Shown: in pieces, positions 1 to 7,110 of the stretch
Layout of the letters: each line of letters begins with the position of its first letter
How positions within the stretch are numbered: position 1 is the first letter of the stretch
From: an uncultured Lachnospiraceae bacterium
GTDB taxonomy: Bacteria; Bacillota_A; Clostridia; Lachnospirales; Lachnospiraceae
Direction of reading: 5' to 3'
NCBI GenBank assembly: GCA_910587905.1
Contig: CAJUOF010000154.1
Span: 1 to 24,829, forward strand
DNA: 24,829 nucleotides
Program-made: the position numbers and the translations under genes
Notes under the pieces: model-generated
What the model saw: only the letters and a program-made list of their open reading frames with translations
The model's database searches: none
Told to the model about the DNA's origin: nothing

Positions 1-2663
1 AAAGCGAGAAGCGATACGAAGCGACGTTGACTCTCGGGGAGGTGGGAACCGGGAAGGTGGAGCTTATTTCTCTCCGGGTGACGGACAATTCCGGCAATTA
101 TGCGGATGGAGATATAAGAGAGAATTACCAATATTTGTACTGGTTTAACACAGAGGGTACGGATTTCTGTGTCAAGACCTTTACCCTGGAACAGAATGGA
201 CAGACTTTGGATACGGGGGATGCGGTGTCTGTGATCCTAGAAGCGGAACCGGCTCTGGATGTGCGTGAGATTTGTGTCCGGATGAAAAACAGTGCGGACG
301 GTATGACGACTTATTTTTGCGTATACAGGGATGGCACGGGAAATCGCTATACGGGAGAACTGGATTCTTACTTTACGGACGGCCCCTGGACGGTTACTGA
401 GGTTTTTGTCTGCAGTCTAGGAACAGAGCTTAAGCTTCAGGCGGATGGACTGGAGCAAAATGGGTTTCAGGTAAAAAAGACTGTCAGCGAGGATGTTAAA
501 AATGATAAGATCAAACCGGTAATCACTTCTGTGGAATTAGAGAAGAACGGAGAGATCCTTCGGGCGGGAGATCGTGTTACAGTTACCGTGAAAGCGACAG
601 ACGACGTGGAATTGGCGCGGGAGGGCGGCTTGAATTTCCATGCGATAGAGGATATTGCGGATTCTTCGGCTTATGTTTCATTGGAATATAGCGAGCAGGA
701 CGGTGCATATCACGGAACTTTTACAGTGGATGAAGATACCTATCCCTGTGAATGGTATATCAATTCTTTGTCGATTTATGACGCGGCCGGAAATCGGGCG
801 GATGAGCCGCTAAACATATTGTCAGGATGGAATGCTTCTCCTTACTATGTGAGGGTTTACAATGGCAACACCTTTGTGAATAAGACCTATGACGCCACGA
901 TTTCTTTCCGGGCCAGAAACGCAGAGGGAACCTGGACGGAGATATCCTCTCAGAAGGTCAAGACCGAAAGGCGGAAGAGCTTGAAAGAGGCGGGGGTGGT
1001 GTTCCCGGAAATGGGTTCCTCGTATCCGGGATTAACACAGATTGGATGGGAAATCTGCCGCAATATAAATGGAGAAGAGTATTCGGAAAATGTTACAGGA
1101 GACACACAGATATGCAGTTCTTATGTAATAATAGAAGCTAAGTATGATAAAAATCTGGTGCATTTGACTTATAGCTATGCGGGCAGGGACGGGGAAAGAA
1201 AGGCGGAAAACAGAACGCAGGCGGTCAAATCAGGAACGACTTATGAAGCGTTTCTGGAAAGCCTGGAAGAGTATCGTCCGGATGGTATGACAGAGGATGC
1301 GGCCTTTACCGGATGGGAATATTCGATTTACAATACTCGGAGTCCGATTATTGTCAGGGATGCTGCAATTGGCTGCACGGCAAAGTATACCGGGAAAATT
1401 CTCCTGGGAATCAAGATGCACTATTATGATACAGAAGGCCGCTATTATCATCCGGGGAGGGAACAGGCCCTGTTGGTTGATCCGGGGATTGGAAAGGAGG
1501 AGGTGATTACGCTCTTAAAAGAGCGGGAGATGCCAAAGATGTATCCTGGACTGAAGTTTAAAGAATGGGATATTTGGGTGAGTGGTTCTTTCAAAAACGG
1601 TGATTGGGTTGACATGAACGCGGTTTACGAAAACTGCATGGTTCGTTACATTGTCGATCCAAAGGTGGAAGAGGAAGATGCGGAATATGGAGGATATGAG
1701 TATTACAGGGGACAAGCGGACGACAGTCAGTTCGAGACGATTTCCTGTCAGGTGGTAGAAAACGGAGCACAAATTATCCTTCCCGAATCCTTAGAAGGCT
1801 ACAGCAGCGTGACCTGGGTGGAGGGTTACAGCAGAGAAGAATGGATTGAAGAGCCGGAAAAGCAGAGCAGCTATACGGCGGCAGAATATATGGATTTCTT
1901 CGGTTACGGCACGAAATCCGGGGAAACTCCGAAGGATCCAGACAAGCCTGTTACGCCGGATAAGCCTGACACACCCGGGACTCCGGCAAAGAAGCTTCCG
2001 GAGGAAGAACTTAATACCCTGGTGAAGCAGGTGGAAGAGGCGGCTTCGGGCGAGGTGATCACAGTGGATATGGGAGACGCCACAGTGGTTCCCGCTGAGC
2101 TTCTGGCGGCTGCCAAGGGCAGGAACGTGACTCTTAAGCTTCAGATGGACGGCTACACCTGGACCATCAACGGCAAGGATATTCTGGCCGCAAATCTGAA
2201 GGATGTCAACATGCAGGTGATCCTGGATACCGACGGAATTCCCGGAGGGACGGTGCGTGAGCTGGCGGGCGACAATCCGGTGCGGCAGCTTTCCTTGGTC
2301 CACGAGGGTGATTTCGGATTCAAGGCGACACTCACAGTTAATATGGGAAAAGAGCATGCAGGTCTTTATGGCAACCTTTTCTATCACGACAGCGACGGAA
2401 GAATGGTATTTATTGATGCCGGACAGATTAGCGGGGAGGGTGCGGTCAATTTGACCTTCAGCCATGCCTCCGATTACTTGATTGTCATGTCGGTAAAACA
2501 GATGGGACCTGTGGGCGGTGGAAATTCCCTTAAGAAAAATGAGACGAAAAGCGTGGATACAGGGGACAAAACCAATGCGTTTCCGTGGCTTTTCAGCAGC
2601 TTTGCGGCACTTGGCGTTATGGCGCTGTTGGCAGGGAAAGAGTGTAAGAAAAGAAAATGGTAG
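1..2663 (+). CDS. Cell-wall-anchored multidomain Ig-like surface protein, 5' truncated
   Basis: The frame is open from base 3 to the TAG at 2661-2663, with no convincing start or ribosome site, so the N-terminus lies outside the window. Numbering from the TTG at 27, residues about 45-260 hold two copies of a beta-rich module with the pattern 'NG..L..GD.V.V...A'. Residues about 280-600 hold InlB B-repeat-like modules ending in GW or EW followed by an 'A.Y' strand. A Pro/Lys/Asp spacer (about 632-655) leads to a C-terminal globular domain. The tail has SVDTGD, a hydrophobic helix (about 848-867) and KECKKRKW, which is a sortase-type sorting signal without LPxTG. The inferred role is a surface adhesin or wall protein; no ligand can be named. 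It is followed by a hairpin and then by an AT-rich gene of different composition. Confidence 0.8.
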   Translation, partial: SEKRYEATLTLGEVGTGKVELISLRVTDNSGNYADGDIRENYQYLYWFNTEGTDFCVKTFTLEQNGQTLDTGDAVSVILEAEPALDVREICVRMKNSADGMTTYFCVYRDGTGNRYTGELDSYFTDGPWTVTEVFVCSLGTELKLQADGLEQNGFQVKKTVSEDVKNDKIKPVITSVELEKNGEILRAGDRVTVTVKATDDVELAREGGLNFHAIEDIADSSAYVSLEYSEQDGAYHGTFTVDEDTYPCEWYINSLSIYDAAGNRADEPLNILSGWNASPYYVRVYNGNTFVNKTYDATISFRARNAEGTWTEISSQKVKTERRKSLKEAGVVFPEMGSSYPGLTQIGWEICRNINGEEYSENVTGDTQICSSYVIIEAKYDKNLVHLTYSYAGRDGERKAENRTQAVKSGTTYEAFLESLEEYRPDGMTEDAAFTGWEYSIYNTRSPIIVRDAAIGCTAKYTGKILLGIKMHYYDTEGRYYHPGREQALLVDPGIGKEEVITLLKEREMPKMYPGLKFKEWDIWVSGSFKNGDWVDMNAVYENCMVRYIVDPKVEEEDAEYGGYEYYRGQADDSQFETISCQVVENGAQIILPESLEGYSSVTWVEGYSREEWIEEPEKQSSYTAAEYMDFFGYGTKSGETPKDPDKPVTPDKPDTPGTPAKKLPEEELNTLVKQVEEAASGEVITVDMGDATVVPAELLAAAKGRNVTLKLQMDGYTWTINGKDILAANLKDVNMQVILDTDGIPGGTVRELAGDNPVRQLSLVHEGDFGFKATLTVNMGKEHAGLYGNLFYHDSDGRMVFIDAGQISGEGAVNLTFSHASDYLIVMSVKQMGPVGGGNSLKKNETKSVDTGDKTNAFPWLFSSFAALGVMALLAGKECKKRKW

Positions 2664-2679
2664 CAGAAAAATATCTTCA

Positions 2680-2709
2680 AGCAGTGGGTTCTTTTTAGAA
2701 CCTGCTGCT
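2680..2709 (+). terminator. Hairpin after the surface-protein gene
   Basis: A 12-bp stem (2680-2691 with 2698-2709, two G-U pairs) encloses a TTTTTA loop 17 bases after the stop. No good T-run follows, so it may be a weak terminator or a processing structure. Confidence 0.45.
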
Positions 2710-2756
2710 CTCTGCGATTTTATAGTTCTATTGATAATTTGGAGGAAAAGTGGAAA

Positions 2757-5285
2757 ATGAATGAGCCTGAAAAAGAAATACGGTTAAAGCAAACTCCAGA
2801 GAGAAAGCAAGTAGTAGGAATTGATATTACGACTGTGTTCTCAGAGGAATACATAAATTGTCCTCTTAAATACCTGTACAAAAGAGATTTTAGAAAACAG
2901 TTAGAAAGAACTCGTGAGATTTTTTTTCTGTTACAAAAAAGTAAAAAGACAGTTTACCTATTCTTTCCGGCAGAAAAAACGATTGAAAGGTCATTAATTA
3001 TAAAAAGACTATTAAAAAAATATAGCTGCAATTATAAACATTTAGTGTTTTGTAAGAGTGATTTGATTGGAGTATTGAGAGAATATCGAGTTGATGTAGC
3101 AATAATGCCAAGCGATAAATTAAAATTAAAGAATAGTTATGTCGATTGTTTTATTAGACCCATTGGAGAAAGGCAATATCAGAGTAGAAGAAATTATGCT
3201 AAAAAACATATACAAGATCAGTCTGTAGAAACGAATCAAACAGATAGGCTTACCGCAGACTATCTGCCAGATTATATGAGGATCATTCACGTTGGAGAAC
3301 ATGAGGCAGGATGTAATACTGACAGAATATTTATGGCTGATAGTTTATCTGAGATTCCCTCTTTAGTTGAAGAAGCTTTTGAAAAAGCACAGAAGTGGAA
3401 AGAAAATATTTTTAAAGCATATGAATATGTTCCAAAAACAGGAAATCCCTCTTTTGATAAAGAGTGGAAACCCTATTTTATCTCCAGTAAATTTGAAAAT
3501 AATCAAATGGACGAACAAACGCAAAAATTAACGAAGTTAGAATTTGTTAAATATCATAATCGTTTTAATTTAGATGAAAGATTTATTTGTTATCTACCTT
3601 TGAAAAAATGGTTTACCTATAATGACATTTTTGAAATGACACAAAAGCTTTGCAGATCATTAAAAAAAATGGGATTAAAACAAGGGGATGTTGTGACCAG
3701 TGCACTTCCTAATACAGTGGAAGACTATTGTATTGGTCTTGCTTTACAGCATATAGGAGTTTCTAGTAATCCAATACATCCAATGGCTCCACCTGATAAA
3801 ATAGAACGTTTTGTTAGTCAATTGCGGCCTAAATATTTTATTGGCTTTGACATGCAAAAAGGATCAGAGGAAAGGCAGGTGGATTTACCCGAATTGATGA
3901 GTAAATATCATATAGAAAAAGCAATTATGGTTTCACCAGTCGACTTAGGGAATAAAATACAAAAATTGCTTTATAAGGTTAAGAACTTGATACAAAAGTT
4001 AGGAGGAAAAGAAAAACGTCAAGAATTGTTAGCTGGAAAAAGATATAAAATGCCTCCGAAAGAACAAATTATTACTTTTAAAAACTTGTTGAACTATGGG
4101 AATGATTATTCTTTAAAAATTAACGTTCCCCATAAAAAAGAAGAAATTTCATACTATTATACAACTGGGGGTACAACAGCAAATAAGCCTAAAATTGTTG
4201 CTTTACCTTTCGCACTTACAAATGTTTCTTACTATAATTCTTATGGAATTACAATTGAAAAGGGGGATGTCGCATTTACAACTTATCCCAGATATATTGC
4301 TTTTTGTGATTCAAATTGTATTCATCAACCTGCAAGCGTGGGTTTAAAGCTATTATTATCGCCATTTGAATACCCTAAAGATTATATCAAAACGATTGAA
4401 AAATATGGCGTGACAGTAGAACAAAGACCTCCACAATACTATGAAATGATGTTAAAAGATGACGCGCAAAAGAGGTATGATGTTGATTTATCTTCCATTC
4501 GTTATTTTGTAGGAGGAGCAGATAGAACGAGTAACAATTTGAAAAACAGAATTTATGATTTTGGAGCGAGACATAATAATTATAAATTAAATTATTTTGT
4601 TGGACTAGGAGATACGGAGCATGGGGGGAGTACCATTGTCCAGCTTTTTGAATTGGGTGCAACAAGTGATGAGGCAAGTGTTGGAATACCACTTCCTTGC
4701 TTTGATCTTAAAGTAGTAGATGAAGAAGGCAAAGAAATCAAAGATGGTAGGGAGGGGAAACTATTAATTGCGATTAAAGATAATTTGAAGGTATGTTATT
4801 ATAACGACGAAACGGTTAATAGCAAAGTAAATATAACAGATGAGAACGGAAGACACTGGTATGATACTGCTGATATTGTAGAATATGCATATGCCGAAGA
4901 CAAGAACAAAAAAGATATAATAAGATATAAGGGGCGAGAAAAACGTTTTGTGATGATTACAAAAGGGAGCTATTCAGGTAAAGCAAATCCAGAGGATATT
5001 GAATGTTTAATTAATGAGTATGTTCCGGGTGTTAAAAATTGTTGTGTTGTAGGTGTACAAGATATAGAGCAAAATATGGTGTTAAAGGCAGCAGTTGAGT
5101 TAAAAGAGAATGTATTACCGGGAAAAGATTTGAAAGAAAAAATTCAGGAAGTTGTGAAGAGTAAAGATATATTAAATGAATTATCTCATATCGTTTTTGT
5201 TCCCCAATTACCACTTACAGATCGAGGTAAAGTGAGGTTTAGAGAAGTAGAAAAAATGTTTTTAGAAATGAAGAGGAAAATATAA
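2757..5285 (+). CDS. AMP-binding (adenylate-forming) enzyme with an unusual N-terminal domain
   Basis: The start is ATG 2757, set by GGAGG at 2741-2745; an in-frame TTG at 2739 lies before that site. The product has 842 residues. Residues about 250-842 carry the ANL-superfamily core motifs: YYYTTGGTTANKPK (about 466, phosphate loop), GLGDTEHGG (about 616, A5), HWYDTAD (about 700, A7, with AD where GD is usual), YKGREK (about 725, A8) and DRGKVR (about 821, catalytic Lys). It should therefore activate a carboxylate as an acyl-AMP; the acceptor (CoA, carrier protein or other) is unknown. The first ~240 residues are not part of this family. They contain GIDITTVF (about 21-28) and a later KSDLIGVLREYRVDVAIMPS stretch that weakly recalls HAD motifs I, III and IV. 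The gene is far more AT-rich than its neighbours, suggesting transfer. No partner genes are adjacent. Confidence 0.75.
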   Translation: MNEPEKEIRLKQTPERKQVVGIDITTVFSEEYINCPLKYLYKRDFRKQLERTREIFFLLQKSKKTVYLFFPAEKTIERSLIIKRLLKKYSCNYKHLVFCKSDLIGVLREYRVDVAIMPSDKLKLKNSYVDCFIRPIGERQYQSRRNYAKKHIQDQSVETNQTDRLTADYLPDYMRIIHVGEHEAGCNTDRIFMADSLSEIPSLVEEAFEKAQKWKENIFKAYEYVPKTGNPSFDKEWKPYFISSKFENNQMDEQTQKLTKLEFVKYHNRFNLDERFICYLPLKKWFTYNDIFEMTQKLCRSLKKMGLKQGDVVTSALPNTVEDYCIGLALQHIGVSSNPIHPMAPPDKIERFVSQLRPKYFIGFDMQKGSEERQVDLPELMSKYHIEKAIMVSPVDLGNKIQKLLYKVKNLIQKLGGKEKRQELLAGKRYKMPPKEQIITFKNLLNYGNDYSLKINVPHKKEEISYYYTTGGTTANKPKIVALPFALTNVSYYNSYGITIEKGDVAFTTYPRYIAFCDSNCIHQPASVGLKLLLSPFEYPKDYIKTIEKYGVTVEQRPPQYYEMMLKDDAQKRYDVDLSSIRYFVGGADRTSNNLKNRIYDFGARHNNYKLNYFVGLGDTEHGGSTIVQLFELGATSDEASVGIPLPCFDLKVVDEEGKEIKDGREGKLLIAIKDNLKVCYYNDETVNSKVNITDENGRHWYDTADIVEYAYAEDKNKKDIIRYKGREKRFVMITKGSYSGKANPEDIECLINEYVPGVKNCCVVGVQDIEQNMVLKAAVELKENVLPGKDLKEKIQEVVKSKDILNELSHIVFVPQLPLTDRGKVRFREVEKMFLEMKRKI

Positions 5286-5410
5286 AGTGTACGACTAAAT
5301 GCAATATTTATCCAAGTAGAAATAGGCGAAAGACGAACATCCACTTTCCACCCTTCAAAGTGGAAATAAACTTTTCACTTCATTGAAATTCAAAAATTAT
5401 TACAAAAATA
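5286..5410. other. AT-rich intergenic stretch with a hairpin
   Basis: No gene was seen. An 8-bp hairpin (5340-5347 with 5357-5364, loop of 9) could end the upstream transcript, but no T-run follows. The AT-rich composition of the upstream gene continues through this stretch. Confidence 0.5.
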
Positions 5411-5497
5411 TTGACACGGTATTAGGGAGTTGGTATAATTTATGACGTGTGGCGCGTTTTTGCCCCTCACATAAATATGACGAAATTATTACAAAAA
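5394..5497. repeat. 15-bp exact direct repeats bracketing promoter P1
   Basis: AAATTATTACAAAAA occurs at 5394-5408, directly before the -35 of P1, and again at 5483-5497, about 40 bases after its expected start site. On the minus strand each copy contains TGTAAT, the same half-site as in the downstream WalR-like boxes. Bound regulators at both copies could repress or loop P1. Confidence 0.5.
5411..5439 (+). promoter_or_regulatory. Perfect consensus sigma-A promoter P1
   Basis: TTGACA (5411-5416), a 17-bp spacer and TATAAT (5434-5439) match the housekeeping consensus at all 12 positions. The expected start site is near 5446. It would give a leader of about 200 nt to the hydrolase at 5649, or a short separate RNA. 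Confidence 0.85.
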
Positions 5498-5564
5498 GAT
5501 AAGAAAACCTGAGGCTTCAGAGCTGTTTCCGGAAGATTTGGATAAATTTTCAGGAGAAAACCGG

Positions 5565-5593
5565 TTGACAGCAGCCAAGTGAGAGGCTATAAT
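5565..5593 (+). promoter_or_regulatory. Perfect consensus sigma-A promoter P2 of the first NlpC/P60 gene
   Basis: TTGACA (5565-5570), a 17-bp spacer and TATAAT (5588-5593) again match all 12 positions. Expected initiation is near 5600, some 50 bases before the GTG start. It lies 154 bp downstream of P1 in the same direction. Confidence 0.88.
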
Positions 5594-5602
5594 GGTTATA
5601 GA

Positions 5603-5619
5603 CGTAACAAATTCGTAAC
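5603..5619 (+). promoter_or_regulatory. WalR-box-like direct repeat at the start of the P2 transcript
   Basis: CGTAAC, 5 bases, CGTAAC. The published Bacillus/Staphylococcus WalR (YycF) site is TGTWAH-N5-TGTWAH; here both half-sites differ only at the first base and the 11-bp phasing is exact. It begins 9 bases after the -10, a position more typical of repression than activation. Confidence 0.5.
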
Positions 5620-5648
5620 AAATGGAAGAAGTACTGGAGGTTGAATTT

Positions 5649-6956
5649 GTGAACAGAAACAGAATTTTAGTCACAGTAGGTTGTGTGTGTGCATCTGTAA
5701 TGATAGCGGGAGCATCTCCTGCAAAAGCGGCAAACAAGGTTGAGATTGATTCTGCAGTGGCAGGTCTTTCTGTGGCGATGAACAATTTTTACGCCGGAAC
5801 AGAGAATCCGGAGGATGAATTAAAGGATTATTTGCAGAGCGCTCCGGCGTCGGCTCCTGCACAGGCGGAGACCGAGCAGCCGGTGGAAGAGGAAAAAGAG
5901 GTTTCTCCTTATGAAAATATCGCAGTGTCTCAGGTGGGAGATGATGAGGGATATGTGAATATCCGGATGGATGCGAATGTTGACGCAGATGTAGTGGGGA
6001 AGATTTATAACAATTGTGCGGCGACCATTGAGGATACGATTTCTACGGAGGACGGCGATTGGTATAAGATTAAGTCCGGTTCTGTGGAAGGATACATGAA
6101 AGCCGATTATTTTGTGACCGGCGATGAGGCTGAGCAGGTTGCCATGGAGATCGGCAAGAGCTATGCGGAGGTATCTGAGGGCGGTCTGAGGCTGAGAGAA
6201 GAGCCCACTACGGAGAGCGGTGTGATTGATACTCTGTGGCAGGGTGATATCTACACGGTGACCGAGCAGCAGGACGATTTTGTGAAACTTTCTCTCGGGC
6301 AGGATGATGACGGAAACGACGTGGTAGGTTATGTCGCGAAGGAGTACGTGAATACATATGTGAAGTTTGACGAGGCCATTTCCCTTGAGGAAGAGAAGGC
6401 CATGCAGGAAGAGAAAGAGAGACTGGAGAGGGAAGCCAGAGAAGCTGAGGAAGAGCTTGAGAGAGCCAGAGAGCAGGAGAGAGAGAGCCGCAGAGAGGAA
6501 GCTTCCGGAAATGACGAGACAGCGGCACCGGCTCCGGAAACACAGGCTCCTGAGACGCAGGCACCGGCTCCGGAACCGCCTGCTGTGGATGTTTCCAATG
6601 CCAGCAGAGATGCGGTTGTGGCTTATGCAAAACAGTTTGTGGGATGTCCTTACGTATACGGTGGCAACAGTTTGTCGGGTGGTACGGACTGTTCCGGATT
6701 CACAAGAGGCGTGTATGCTCAGTTTGGGATCAGCCTTCCGAGGACTTCTCGTGCACAGGCGGGTGCGGGAAGAAGAATTTCGGTTGGAGAGCTGCAGCCT
6801 GGTGATTTGATCTTTTATGCGAATGGTGGAAGCATCTATCACGTAGCTATGTATATCGGCGGCGGTCAGATCATCCATGCGATCGATGAATCCCAGGGGA
6901 TTGGAATCACCGGTTTGAATACTGGACGCGTATATACGGCAGTATCTCTTTTCTAA
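5649..6956 (+). CDS. Secreted SH3b-SH3b-NlpC/P60 cell-wall hydrolase (first paralog)
   Basis: The start is GTG 5649, chosen because GGAGG lies at 5636-5640 and the protein then opens directly with a signal peptide (MNRNRILV, hydrophobic core, ASPAKA cut site near residue 27). The product has 435 residues. Two bacterial SH3 domains (about 90-155 and 171-236) should bind peptidoglycan. An Arg/Glu-rich coiled coil (about 245-285) and a Pro/Ala/Glu/Thr linker (PETQAPETQAP, about 290-315) follow. The C-terminal NlpC/P60 domain (about 319-435) has the catalytic Cys348 in TDCSGF, His398 in YHVAMYIG and a second His410. Such enzymes are Cys endopeptidases cutting stem peptides outside the cell. The gene has its own promoters, a WalR-like box and a strong terminator, so it is a single-gene unit with a tandem paralog downstream. 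Confidence 0.93.
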   Translation: MNRNRILVTVGCVCASVMIAGASPAKAANKVEIDSAVAGLSVAMNNFYAGTENPEDELKDYLQSAPASAPAQAETEQPVEEEKEVSPYENIAVSQVGDDEGYVNIRMDANVDADVVGKIYNNCAATIEDTISTEDGDWYKIKSGSVEGYMKADYFVTGDEAEQVAMEIGKSYAEVSEGGLRLREEPTTESGVIDTLWQGDIYTVTEQQDDFVKLSLGQDDDGNDVVGYVAKEYVNTYVKFDEAISLEEEKAMQEEKERLEREAREAEEELERAREQERESRREEASGNDETAAPAPETQAPETQAPAPEPPAVDVSNASRDAVVAYAKQFVGCPYVYGGNSLSGGTDCSGFTRGVYAQFGISLPRTSRAQAGAGRRISVGELQPGDLIFYANGGSIYHVAMYIGGGQIIHAIDESQGIGITGLNTGRVYTAVSLF

Positions 6957-6974
6957 ACTCAAGGTGAATATAGA

Positions 6975-7003
6975 ACGGTACGGCAGTGGCCGTACCGTTT
7001 TTT
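6975..7003 (+). terminator. Rho-independent terminator of the first NlpC/P60 gene
   Basis: A perfect 10-bp GC-rich stem (6975-6984 with 6989-6998), an AGTG loop and a run of six Ts start 18 bases after the stop. Confidence 0.95.
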
Positions 7004-7014
7004 ACGCTCTAAGG

Positions 7015-7043
7015 TTGACAAGACTCCCTGTGCTTGTTATAAT
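7015..7043 (+). promoter_or_regulatory. Perfect consensus sigma-A promoter P3 of the second NlpC/P60 gene
   Basis: TTGACA (7015-7020), a 17-bp spacer and TATAAT (7038-7043). It begins 12 bases after the preceding T-run, so the two paralogs are transcribed independently. Confidence 0.9.
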
Positions 7044-7055
7044 AAAACCTGAGAT

Positions 7056-7072
7056 TGTAACAAAATTGTAAT
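7056..7072 (+). promoter_or_regulatory. Exact WalR-box match downstream of P3
   Basis: TGTAAC-AAAAT-TGTAAT fits TGTWAH-N5-TGTWAH at every position. It begins 12 bases after the -10, near +6, matching the placement of the box at 5603-5619. The WalKR system is known to control NlpC/P60 and other wall hydrolases in Firmicutes. Confidence 0.6.
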
Positions 7073-7110
7073 AAATGACGGAATGATACAGCATCAAGTT
7101 GGAGGAAACT

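Noticed and set aside
5440..5648. A ydaO-type c-di-AMP riboswitch in the leader of the first NlpC/P60 gene
   Set aside because: Such switches often precede wall hydrolases, but the interval is too short and lacks the conserved core sequences and pseudoknot arms.
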